The notes below the pieces were generated by a model, which searched no databases, was not told where the DNA came from, and worked only from the letters and a program-made list of their open reading frames with translations. Below, piece after piece: positions 37,020-45,217 of a stretch of DNA of 64,000 nucleotides (the first letter of the stretch is position 1; each line of letters opens with the position of its first letter). The DNA is from an uncultured Granulosicoccaceae bacterium. Lineage in GTDB: Bacteria; Pseudomonadota; Gammaproteobacteria; Granulosicoccales; Granulosicoccaceae. The stretch is from contig CAKZUP010000092.1 of NCBI GenBank assembly GCA_937922945.1, forward strand, positions 62,001-126,000, in the 5' to 3' direction. A program made the position numbers and the translations under genes.

Positions 37020-37780
37020 TACACGCCCCATGTATTCATTGCGGTAATCGAATTCTGTGCAAAACGTGCGAAGTCAGACGGGTTGTCGTGCTCTACAATA
37101 AAATGTTTCGCCGCTGATTGTTTAATATCGCTTAGTAAGTTGGCCCAATCGATTATACCGTGACCCACGTCAGCCCAACCATCTTCGCTCTGAATGCCAT
37201 CTCCCGCCTCGCCATTTTTCGCAACGTCCTTGAAATGCACCGCACTGATACGTTTTGCATAGCTTTGTAACCACTCTTGCGGGTTCAGGCCGGCTCGCAC
37301 AACCCAACCAATATCGATCTCCCAGTGAATACCTGGCGCATGATCGAGAATAATATTCATGGGCAAGGTTTTATCAGGCAATGCATTGAATTCGAAGTCG
37401 TGATTGTGCCAGGCAAAGGTAAATCCATTGCTGATTAAACGCTCGTTAATAACAGACAGTGAGTCAGCAAACCGCAGCCAACCATCTTTATTTACAGGCC
37501 GTTCTTCTGGCACCAGGTAAGGACAAACGATGTGCGATGCGCCAAACGATGACAATAACTCGATTGAATCACCCAGATTCTTTTCTAGTTGATCGATACC
37601 AACGTGCGAAGAGACAAGCTTAAGCCCATTGCTTTTGAGCCCAGTTGCAAACGCTTCCTGATTTTCAAAGTTCGCGCCATACGCTTCAACTGATTGATAG
37701 CCTGCCTCTGAAATGGTTCGCAAAGCCAGCTGTAATTCGGTATTGCGAGCGCTGTACAATTGCAGCGTAATATCTGTCAT
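37019..37780 (-). CDS. Sugar phosphate isomerase/epimerase (xylose isomerase-like TIM barrel)
   Basis: 253 residues. AP-endonuclease-2-like barrel: ITLQLYSARNTE, ISEAGYQSVEAYG, LKLVSSHVGI, FAWHNHDFEFNAL, HWEIDIGWVVRAGLNP, ISAVHFKDVAKNG and HFIVEHDNPSDF. The metal ligands Glu, Asp, His and Glu of the family lie on these strands. Related to IolE/IolI/YcjR-type enzymes that often pair with Gfo/Idh oxidoreductases, as here (one-base overlap). Confidence 0.88.
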   Translation of the reverse strand: MTDITLQLYSARNTELQLALRTISEAGYQSVEAYGANFENQEAFATGLKSNGLKLVSSHVGIDQLEKNLGDSIELLSSFGASHIVCPYLVPEERPVNKDGWLRFADSLSVINERLISNGFTFAWHNHDFEFNALPDKTLPMNIILDHAPGIHWEIDIGWVVRAGLNPQEWLQSYAKRISAVHFKDVAKNGEAGDGIQSEDGWADVGHGIIDWANLLSDIKQSAAKHFIVEHDNPSDFARFAQNSITAMNTWGV

Positions 37781-37871
37781 TGATCTGCCTGAATATTATT
37801 CAATGATCGATTTCCACGTGCCAAAAACCGATCAATCTGTTTTTATTGAAAAAAGTAAATTTAATAGCAAG

Positions 37872-37898
37872 CACTTAACAGCATTAGCTTGTTAAGTG
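37872..37898. promoter_or_regulatory. 9-bp perfect inverted repeat in the sugar operon
   Basis: CACTTAACA (37872-37880), nine-base spacer, TGTTAAGTG (37890-37898). It lies between the ABC ATPase stop and the isomerase start, the longest spacer between consecutive catabolic genes. No T-run, so either an operator or an mRNA-processing/stability hairpin separating transport from catabolic genes. Confidence 0.45.
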
Positions 37899-37922
37899 AA
37901 TACGTTGCAAGAAACGTTAATA

Positions 37923-39113
37923 TTAAAGTCTCTCCCCTGTAGCCGTAAACAGCAAAGCCCTATTCGGGTTAATTCCTACATCAATGCTATCGCCAGCTTT
38001 CACGGTCGATTCAGAATCGGTACGAATGGTTAGGCTGTTACCTGCAATGGTTGTCCAAAGCACGGTATCTGCACCCATTGGTTCAACCAGATCGGCTTCG
38101 CAAGAGAAGACCACAGCTTGGCCCTGTGCAGCATCGCCAACAAACATATGCTCTGGTCTGATACCAATTTCTACTGGTTGACCAGACTGCGGATTTTGTA
38201 AAAAAGCATAGTCCGTCAGCGGAATGGTGATGTCTCCTGCATTGAAAACCCATCTATCACTTTTCTGTTCAAGCACGCCATCGATAAAATTCATACCGGG
38301 TGAACCAATAAAACCTGCCACAAAACGGTTAGAAGGCTGATTGTAAATTGCATGCGGGGTATCAAGTTGCTGAATTAGTCCGTCCTTCATAATTGCAATG
38401 CGATCTGCCAGTGTCAATGCCTCTATTTGATCATGTGTTACATAGATCATGGTATTGCCCAGCCGCTGATGTAGCCGTTTCAGTTCAACTCTTAAATCGG
38501 TCCTGAGCTTGGCATCCAGATTCGACAATGGCTCGTCGAAAAGGAACACATCCACATCCCGCACCAATGCACGTCCAATGGCTACACGCTGACGTTGTCC
38601 GCCGGATAAAGCAGCAGGCTTTCGTTTCAACAATGATTCAATTTGCAAGATCCCGGCAGCGCGTTGTACACGCTCTTCAATCTGTTGCTTTGGAAGCCCA
38701 GCGACTTTTAAACCAAACGACAAGTTTTTCTCAACACTCATTTGGGGATAAAGCGCATAAGATTGAAACACCATACCGATACCACGGTCTTTTGGCTCCT
38801 CCCATGTCACATTTATACCGTTGATAAAAATCTGGCCGGCTGTAACATCAAGTAAACCGGCTATGCAATTAAGCAAGGTTGACTTACCGCATCCAGAAGG
38901 CCCCAGCAGAACAATGAATTCGCCCTGCTCTACCTCCAAATTAAGCGACTTAAGAACTTCAACCGACCCAAAGCTTAATGACAGATCGTTAATTGCTACA
39001 CTTGTCACGCTGTCACTGCTCACCTTTTCCTCATCCAACTTTTCCCCATCCAACTTTTCCCCATCCAACTTCTCCCCATGCAACTTTTCGCCGCTCACCT
39101 TTTCCCCGCTCAC
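37923..39113 (-). CDS. ugpC: CUT1-type sugar ABC transporter ATPase (MalK/UgpC-like)
   Basis: 396 residues as read from GTG 39113. Residues 1-30 are an in-frame repeat (VSGEKVSGEKLHGEKLDGEK...) not found in the family; the conserved part begins near SVAINDLSLSFGSVEVL. Walker A GPSGCGKSTLLNCIAG, signature LSGGQRQRVAIGRALV, Walker B VFLFDEPLSNLD, H-loop YVTHDQIEAL, then the TOBE regulatory domain (IGIRPEHM). Symbol is by family only. The true start could be any of several GTG/TTG codons in the repeat. GTGA overlap with the permease stop. Confidence 0.92.
   Translation of the reverse strand: MSGEKVSGEKLHGEKLDGEKLDGEKLDEEKVSSDSVTSVAINDLSLSFGSVEVLKSLNLEVEQGEFIVLLGPSGCGKSTLLNCIAGLLDVTAGQIFINGINVTWEEPKDRGIGMVFQSYALYPQMSVEKNLSFGLKVAGLPKQQIEERVQRAAGILQIESLLKRKPAALSGGQRQRVAIGRALVRDVDVFLFDEPLSNLDAKLRTDLRVELKRLHQRLGNTMIYVTHDQIEALTLADRIAIMKDGLIQQLDTPHAIYNQPSNRFVAGFIGSPGMNFIDGVLEQKSDRWVFNAGDITIPLTDYAFLQNPQSGQPVEIGIRPEHMFVGDAAQGQAVVFSCEADLVEPMGADTVLWTTIAGNSLTIRTDSESTVKAGDSIDVGINPNRALLFTATGERL
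39009..39113. repeat. 15-bp tandem repeat at the 5' end of the ATPase gene
   Basis: Six clear copies (39024-39113) and a degenerate seventh (39009-39023). On the coding strand each copy is of the form [GT]TG-(AGC/GAT)-GGG-GAA-AAG, encoding V/L-S/D-G-E-K. Each carries a possible start codon and a GGGGA ribosome-site-like stretch positioned before the next unit's start codon. Confidence 0.93.
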
Positions 39114-40015
39114 CCTTTTACCGCACCGGCGGCAATGCCGCGAACAAATAATTTACCTGAAATAAAGTAGACAACCAAAGGCAACGCGCCAGTGAGAAGA
39201 GTCGCCGCCATATTGACGTTGTACTCCTTCACACCTTGTGTCGTGTTAACAATATTGTTTAGCTGCACCGTCATAGGAAAGTTCGTCGTGCCCGAATAAA
39301 TAATTCCGAAAAGAAAATCGTTCCATATACCAGTCACCTGCAAAATAATCGCAACAACAAAAATGGGTAACGACATTGGTAACATAATTTGGGCAAATAT
39401 ACGCCAAAATCCTGCGCCATCTACACGCGCCGCTTTAAAAAGTTCTTCAGGCACACTGGCAAAGTAATTACGGAAAAGTAGCGTAAGAATTGGCATACCG
39501 AAAATACAATGGATAAGCACAACACCGCCTAATGATGAAAACAGCCCCAATTCCCGAAGAATAATAACCAGCGGATACAACATAACCTGGTACGGAATAA
39601 ACGCGCCAAAGAGCAATATCGTAAAGAAGATTTCAGAACCTTTGAATCGCCAGAATGAAAGCGCGTATCCGTTTACAGATGCAATAGCAATAGAAATAAC
39701 CGTACTTGGTATCAATATTTTTACACTGTTCCAGAACCCGACTTTTAAGCCTTCGCAATACAGACCCGTGCAGGCCGTATCCCAGGCTTTTATCCAAGGC
39801 TCAAACGTGATTTCCATGGGTGGTGAGAATATATTGCCCATGCGCACTTCAGGCAAGCCTTTTAATGACGTAACAATCATTACATACAGAGGTAACAACC
39901 AATAAAAAGCCGCAACCAGCAGAAAACCATACAACACTATATTGCGGGCACTGAGCGACTTTTTTGGTTTCGGCCCGTGCGGGCCTTGCATGCCCTCATG
40001 GATAGACTTAACCAT
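39110..40015 (-). CDS. Sugar ABC transporter permease (MalG/UgpE-like)
   Basis: 301 residues from ATG 40015, which overlaps the previous stop by eight bases and follows a GAGGA site. Six transmembrane helices (NIVLYGFLLVAAFYWLLPLYVMIVTSL at the start). The cytoplasmic EAA loop reads VPEELFKAARVDGAGFWRIFAQIMLPMS. Second membrane half of the importer. Confidence 0.93.
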   Translation of the reverse strand: MVKSIHEGMQGPHGPKPKKSLSARNIVLYGFLLVAAFYWLLPLYVMIVTSLKGLPEVRMGNIFSPPMEITFEPWIKAWDTACTGLYCEGLKVGFWNSVKILIPSTVISIAIASVNGYALSFWRFKGSEIFFTILLFGAFIPYQVMLYPLVIILRELGLFSSLGGVVLIHCIFGMPILTLLFRNYFASVPEELFKAARVDGAGFWRIFAQIMLPMSLPIFVVAIILQVTGIWNDFLFGIIYSGTTNFPMTVQLNNIVNTTQGVKEYNVNMAATLLTGALPLVVYFISGKLFVRGIAAGAVKG

Positions 40016-40952
40016 GCTTGGCATTCCTCTTCTGGCTGAACTCAAGATACGCCCAAGGAATGAGAATAATTAACACGGTGATTAACATAACGGTTGATGC
40101 TGCCAGTGCCTGACCCAGATTAGCCCGACCAAACATATAGTCATACACGTATTTGGCAGGCAGCTCGGAAGATCCGCCCGGGCCACCCGCGGTTAAAGCA
40201 ACCACCAAATCGAACACTTTCACTATGCCCGACGCGATAATAACCAGTGTGGTTATAAACACAGGCTTCATCATTGGAATAACAATAAAAAGATACGTGC
40301 GCCAGGCAGGTATACCATCGACGCGTGAGGCCTTCCAGATATCTTGATCAATTCCGCGTAAACCAGCCAGCATTAACGCCATCACCAATCCTGTTCCTTG
40401 CCATAAACCTGCAATAACGATGGCGTAGATTGCATACTCTCGGTTGGATAGTATGTTCATTTCAAAACCCGAAAAGCCGATATCCCGAATAACCTGAGCG
40501 ATACCGAATTCCGCATTCAACAACCACTGCCAGACTAGACCGGTGACAATGAAGCTCAGTGCAAACGGATACAGGAAGATAGTACGGAATGTATTCTCAA
40601 AACGAATTTTCTGATCTAACGCAACCGCTAGTAAAAAACCGATGGTCAATGAAAATACCAATGAACACACGCCATAAATCGCCACGTTCTCTACCGAGGT
40701 TTGCCATCGCGACGAATCGAATAGTCGCTCGTATTGAGCAAAACCGACGAAGCGTTCCTTTGGCAGCGATTTGGATGAGGTAAACGAGTAAAAAATGGAC
40801 CACACAGAGCAGCCGACAAAACCTACCAACGCAACCAATATCATCGGTACAGCGGCAATTTTTGCTGCAAGGTTTCTGAGCAACTTGGGGCGACGCCGCC
40901 CTTTCAATGCTGATTTAACAGCAACTTCCGAATTTGACACAGGTTCTTTCAT
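40008..40952 (-). CDS. Sugar ABC transporter permease (MalF/UgpA-like)
   Basis: 314 residues. Six transmembrane helices with the EAA loop IDQDIWKASRVDGIPAWRTYLFIVIPMM. N-terminal basic stretch KSALKGRRRPKLLRN lies in the cytoplasm. First membrane gene of the importer, 148 bp after the binding-protein gene with a strong terminator hairpin between. Confidence 0.93.
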   Translation of the reverse strand: MKEPVSNSEVAVKSALKGRRRPKLLRNLAAKIAAVPMILVALVGFVGCSVWSIFYSFTSSKSLPKERFVGFAQYERLFDSSRWQTSVENVAIYGVCSLVFSLTIGFLLAVALDQKIRFENTFRTIFLYPFALSFIVTGLVWQWLLNAEFGIAQVIRDIGFSGFEMNILSNREYAIYAIVIAGLWQGTGLVMALMLAGLRGIDQDIWKASRVDGIPAWRTYLFIVIPMMKPVFITTLVIIASGIVKVFDLVVALTAGGPGGSSELPAKYVYDYMFGRANLGQALAASTVMLITVLIILIPWAYLEFSQKRNAKHG

Positions 40953-41009
40953 TCGTGAGCAGTGGCCTTAAACGACTCACCATTGAGTAAGTTAGTAAAC
41001 ACAACTAAC

Positions 41010-41048
41010 CAAAAAGAAACCGGCCATGCCTGATGGCTGCATGGCCGG
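41010..41048 (-). terminator. Terminator/attenuator between binding protein and permeases
   Basis: Perfect 10-bp stem CCGGCCATGC (41020-41029) and GCATGGCCGG (41039-41048), nine-base loop. On the minus strand it is followed by TTTCTTTTTGG. Placed 53 bases after the binding-protein stop, it would make most transcripts end there and let a fraction continue into the permease genes. Confidence 0.88.
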
Positions 41049-41087
41049 GTGAGGTGATCAAGAAGGCTAAGGTTATCTAGCCTCTTT

Positions 41088-41115
41088 TATTCGGCTTCTT
41101 CTATTCGGCTTCTTC
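41088..41115. repeat. 14-bp duplication over the binding-protein stop codon
   Basis: TATTCGGCTTCTTC at 41088-41101 and again, identical, at 41102-41115. The second copy is the last codons (Glu-Glu-Ala-Glu) plus part of the stop region of the minus-strand gene; the first lies just past the stop. Confidence 0.85.
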
Positions 41116-42348
41116 TATGATAGTTGCCCAAGTATCGTGGGCATCTTCAGGTTTCATATCAGGATTGGTCCAGAACTCGGAAAGCAGGTCTTCGAGCTGA
41201 CCTGATGTATCAGGACTGAATAATTGCGTACCACCCGGAACGATGTTTTCAGGACTTTTAAGAATTTCCAGTCCTTTTTTCATGCAGTCGTTAGCCGCAG
41301 ACAAATCAACATCTCCACGTACAGGCAGAGAACCTTTTTTCAGATTGAATGCAACCTGTACGGACTTACTGATCATCATGGAAGCCATGCGCAATTGCGC
41401 TGCAGTTTTCTCAGGGTCGTCCTGTTTTGGAAAATAGAAGGCATCGCCGCCAGTATCCAGCGCTGGTGCTATACCCAGACCCGGAAGGCAATCGTACTCA
41501 ACGCCAGCCGTTTGACCAGCCACCTGAAACTCACCCTGCGCCCAGTCGCCCATTATTTGAGCACCGTGTGAAGCGTTAATAACCTGACTTGTTGCATCGT
41601 TCCAATTCTGGATACTGTTATTGTCATCATCCAGTTTGCGAGCCTCGCCGAACGCCTCCCAGATTGCCGCCATGGTGTCACTTCGAAGTGCCTCTGAATC
41701 GCGCTCAACGTCTGTTTTCAAGAATAAGTCCATACCACCGAGGCCAAGCCGGATAACGCCGAACATGCCATTGGTTTGCCAGGTTTGCGCACCAACTGCA
41801 AGCGGCGTGATGCCCGCTTCCCGGAGCTTAGGCGCAGATGCGACAAACTCGTTCCAATCTTTAGGCGCATCGATGCCAGCTTTTTTGTATGCATTCAAGC
41901 TGATCCACATCCATTGAAAGCTGTGGATATTAATGGGCACACAATAGATTCTGCCGTCCAATGTACATGACTCAAGCAATGATGCCGGGCGTACGATGTC
42001 TTTCCAGCCTTCTTTCTCAGCCAACTCTGTCAGGTCTAGCATGAGCCCTTCTTCAACCAGCTCTTCGGCCTGTCGGCCATGGTTTAACTGAGTAGCACCC
42101 ATTGGGTCACCACCGATAATTCGACTCACGATAACGGGGCGGGCTACGCCAGCTGAGCCAGCTATCGCACCATCTTTCCAGGTGTCTCCGCCTGCATTAA
42201 ACGCATCGGCCAATTCTTTCACCGCCGCAGCTTCACCACCGGATGTCCACCAGTGAGTCACTTCCAGTTCGGCCGCACTGGCAGGTGTGGTGGTTGCGAT
42301 GGCCGCAAACGCAATTGCAGCCGCAAGTGTATTTCGCACTAACTTCAT
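41101..42348 (-). CDS. Sugar ABC transporter substrate-binding protein
   Basis: 415 residues from ATG 42348, preceded by a GGAG site; a longer frame to 42387 is unlikely. Signal peptide MKLVRNTLAAAIAFAAIATTTPASA. Family 1 extracellular solute-binding fold: ELEVTHWWTSGGEAAAVKELADAFN, GRIYCVPINIHSFQWMWISLNAYKKAG, and GDWAQGEFQ. The HWWTSGGE opening is typical of oligosaccharide or glucoside binders. First gene of the importer operon. Confidence 0.93.
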   Translation of the reverse strand: MKLVRNTLAAAIAFAAIATTTPASAAELEVTHWWTSGGEAAAVKELADAFNAGGDTWKDGAIAGSAGVARPVIVSRIIGGDPMGATQLNHGRQAEELVEEGLMLDLTELAEKEGWKDIVRPASLLESCTLDGRIYCVPINIHSFQWMWISLNAYKKAGIDAPKDWNEFVASAPKLREAGITPLAVGAQTWQTNGMFGVIRLGLGGMDLFLKTDVERDSEALRSDTMAAIWEAFGEARKLDDDNNSIQNWNDATSQVINASHGAQIMGDWAQGEFQVAGQTAGVEYDCLPGLGIAPALDTGGDAFYFPKQDDPEKTAAQLRMASMMISKSVQVAFNLKKGSLPVRGDVDLSAANDCMKKGLEILKSPENIVPGGTQLFSPDTSGQLEDLLSEFWTNPDMKPEDAHDTWATIIEEAE

Positions 42349-42571
42349 CGAATTTTTCTCCAATTTGGTACTCATTTCAATTTGCATGTTGGACTAGAGT
42401 CAATACCTCTGGTTTAACGTTCATGTCCACTGACCTGCCGACAACTCGCGCCCCACTTTACACGTTGATTTTTTTTAACTCAAAAAAAAAATTATGTATC
42501 CGCGCCTCTCAACGGTATATCAGCCAGATGATGTGTATTCAGCTCACCTACTTTGGCTACTATGCCGCACT

Positions 42572-42596
42572 GGAAATCGGCACGGGAAATCGGCAC
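42572..42596. repeat. 13-bp-period duplication, intergenic
   Basis: GGAAATCGGCAC (42572-42583) is followed by GGAAATCGGCAC (42585-42596), one base apart. It is in the 325-bp spacer between the binding-protein start and the exporter gene stop. That spacer otherwise shows only an AT-rich stretch near 42470-42495; I see no gene. Confidence 0.75.
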
Positions 42597-42673
42597 TGAA
42601 TATCCACACGGCTCTTCACGCACGGTACTTTTGGACAATTCATATTTGTTCAGAGTCTGTTAACCGAGCCGGT

Positions 42674-44536
42674 TCAGGAGGCATCTTCATTGTCCTCTTC
42701 TCTATCTCTTGTTAAGAAGCCACCAGACTGTCTTTGCCAAAGCTGTGCATACAAGCCGCCAGCATCAACCAGTGTTGAATGCGTTCCTTGCTCGATAATT
42801 CTGCCGACATCCATCACAATTAACCTGTCCATCATAGCGATGGTTGATAGTCGATGTGCGATGGCGATAACAGTTTTGCCTTGCATTAGCGATGCGAGAT
42901 TCTCTTGAATTGCCGCCTCCACTTCGCTGTCAAGGGCTGAGGTTGCTTCATCAAGTACCAGTATGGGCGCATCTTTAAGGAACATTCGCGCAATTGCTAT
43001 TCGCTGTCGTTGCCCACCAGAGAGCTTGACCCCTCGTTCCCCAACTTGCGCATCATAGCCACTGCGCCCCTTAGAATCCACGAGTTCGTCAATAAACTCG
43101 TGTGCATTAGCACGTTTCGCTGCACTAACGACCTGCTCGAGCGTGGCATCGGGTTTACCATAAGCGATGTTGTCGAAAACGGAACGATGCAGCAACGATG
43201 TGTCCTGTGTAACAACACCAATTTGTCGACGAAGCGATTCCTGCGTAAAACTGGCGATGTCGACTCCATCAATGCGTATGCGCCCGGATTCAACATCGTA
43301 TAAACGCAACAGCAAATTGGTAAGCGTTGTTTTGCCTGCACCGCTACGCCCTACCAGACCGATCTTTTCTCCAGCAGCAATATCCAGTGACAAAGCATCG
43401 ATTGCACCTGAGTCTTTTCCATAATGAAATATGACCTGATCAAATTCGATTCGCCCTTTGGCGCTCGATAGTGGCTGTGCATCTGGAGAATCTTTTACAT
43501 CGGTATCGCGTGAAATCATGCTCATGCCGTCGTACACCACGCCAATGCTCTCGAACAGGTGAGACAACTCCCACATAATCCAGTGTGACATGCCTTGCAA
43601 TCGTAAAACCAAGCCCACACCTACGGCAACTGCACCCACACTAATACTGTTCTGAGTCCATAACACAATGGATACTGCGCCCACTCCAAACAACATTAAA
43701 CCGTTTAATAACGATAACAGTGAAATAAGCTGGGTAGATAAGCGCATTTGCGGATGAACTGTTTCAAGAAACAAATTCATACTCTCTTTCGCGTAGCCAG
43801 CTTCTCGGCCACTGTGTGCAAACAGTTTAACGGTCATTATATTGGTGTAGCTATCAACAACACGCCCAGTCATCTCAGAGCGTGCATCGGCCTGTCGACG
43901 GGAGATCGCCTTGAGTCGAGGTAAAAAATAACCCATTAATAATGCATAGGCTAAAAGCCAGACTAAAAACGGCAACAACAGCCATGCATTAAAGCTTGCC
44001 AGCAATACCATTGCCGAGAGAAAGTACACAAACACATAAGTGAGCGTGTCGAGCACTTTCATGACCGTTTCTCGGATAGCTAACGAGGTTTGCATGACTT
44101 TAGTTGCCACACGGCCTGCAAACTCATCCTGAAAAAAAGAATAGCTCTGCCCAAGAATATAACGATGCGTCTGCCATCGTATTGCCATTGGATAATTTCC
44201 AATAATGGTTTGATGCAATACGAGAGAATGCAGGAATCCGGCAAGCGGTATAAACACAGCCGCAATAGCTGCTATCCAAAAAAGCTTGCCTGCTTCGTTT
44301 TGTATGAACGTTTCGCGTTCTGCTGCACCTAACCAATCAACCAGATTGCCCAGATAATTGAATAGGCTCACTTCGAGAATCGAAATAACAGCAGTCAGTA
44401 GCGACATGGTCAGTAACCATGGCCATACGTTTTTGGAGTAATGCCATAGAAAAGGCGCTAGCGTACTGGGCGGCCTTGTAGCAGGCGCGTCCGGAAACGG
44501 AGGAATGAAAGACTCAAAAAAAGCAAAAATGCGCAT
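42674..44536 (-). CDS. ABC exporter, fused permease-ATPase
   Basis: 620 residues. Six transmembrane helices in the first 330 residues, then the nucleotide-binding domain: Walker A GRSGAGKTTLTNLLLRLYD, Q-loop IGVVTQDTSLLHRSVFDNIAYG, signature LSGGQRQRIAIARMFLKDAPIL, Walker B VLDEATSALDSE and H-loop IAIAHRLSTI. MsbA/multidrug type half-transporter acting as a homodimer. The substrate is not evident. Downstream of the AhpD-like gene (12 bp). Confidence 0.92.
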   Translation of the reverse strand: MRIFAFFESFIPPFPDAPATRPPSTLAPFLWHYSKNVWPWLLTMSLLTAVISILEVSLFNYLGNLVDWLGAAERETFIQNEAGKLFWIAAIAAVFIPLAGFLHSLVLHQTIIGNYPMAIRWQTHRYILGQSYSFFQDEFAGRVATKVMQTSLAIRETVMKVLDTLTYVFVYFLSAMVLLASFNAWLLLPFLVWLLAYALLMGYFLPRLKAISRRQADARSEMTGRVVDSYTNIMTVKLFAHSGREAGYAKESMNLFLETVHPQMRLSTQLISLLSLLNGLMLFGVGAVSIVLWTQNSISVGAVAVGVGLVLRLQGMSHWIMWELSHLFESIGVVYDGMSMISRDTDVKDSPDAQPLSSAKGRIEFDQVIFHYGKDSGAIDALSLDIAAGEKIGLVGRSGAGKTTLTNLLLRLYDVESGRIRIDGVDIASFTQESLRRQIGVVTQDTSLLHRSVFDNIAYGKPDATLEQVVSAAKRANAHEFIDELVDSKGRSGYDAQVGERGVKLSGGQRQRIAIARMFLKDAPILVLDEATSALDSEVEAAIQENLASLMQGKTVIAIAHRLSTIAMMDRLIVMDVGRIIEQGTHSTLVDAGGLYAQLWQRQSGGFLTRDREEDNEDAS

Positions 44537-44548
44537 TGATGCCTGTAT

Positions 44549-45085
44549 TTATATTGTCGGTGCAGCTGGTAGCGGAGACACTGATTTATTTATGTGGTTA
44601 GTAATGTTCGTGAAAAAAATGGTGCTCATTGTCAAACAGATGTCTACCAAGTTCTGATCGGTAAATCCGGCGGAACGAGCTTCTGCGAGTAAATCATCAC
44701 TTAACGCACCCGGTTGCCTGAACAGACTGCTGACAAGTCGCACGATAATATCGAACCTGATATTGCCGGTTGAATTGGTTTGCCGGATAAGTTTCTGCAG
44801 CTCGGGGCTTATACCCGCTTTTCCGGATTTAAAGCTGTGCACTGACAGACAGTAGTCGCACTGAGTGAATTCACTCACCAACAATTTTACACACTCCAGC
44901 TCCTGTTCGTTCAGCGAACCAGCACGCAATGCCTCCTCCATACCTAAATACGCCCTCACAGCCGGTTCACTATTGGCAAACTGCAAATAGACATCAGCAA
45001 GCTTTCCGTTCACGCGTACCGGCTCCAGGGCTGACAGTGTGTTCTCTGACAGGGTTGATTCGCTAACGGTGGTAAGGCGAGGCAT
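44549..45085 (-). CDS. AhpD-like carboxymuconolactone decarboxylase family protein
   Basis: 178 residues, all-alpha. The active motif TQCDYCLSVHSFKSGKAG has the CxxC pair and following His of peroxidase-associated AhpD proteins. Probably a thiol-dependent antioxidant enzyme in the cytoplasm. Starts a two-gene unit with the exporter and is divergent from the second binding protein. Confidence 0.82.
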   Translation of the reverse strand: MPRLTTVSESTLSENTLSALEPVRVNGKLADVYLQFANSEPAVRAYLGMEEALRAGSLNEQELECVKLLVSEFTQCDYCLSVHSFKSGKAGISPELQKLIRQTNSTGNIRFDIIVRLVSSLFRQPGALSDDLLAEARSAGFTDQNLVDICLTMSTIFFTNITNHINKSVSPLPAAPTI

Positions 45086-45217
45086 GTTGGCATTCTCTGT
45101 TCAAAACAATAGACAAATAGTATCGCAGTGGTATTGTAGAGAACGCAACACAAACAACACGATACGACAAAAAAGCCTGTTTCGTAAAAACCGCACTACT
45201 TACATGGAGAAGAGCAT

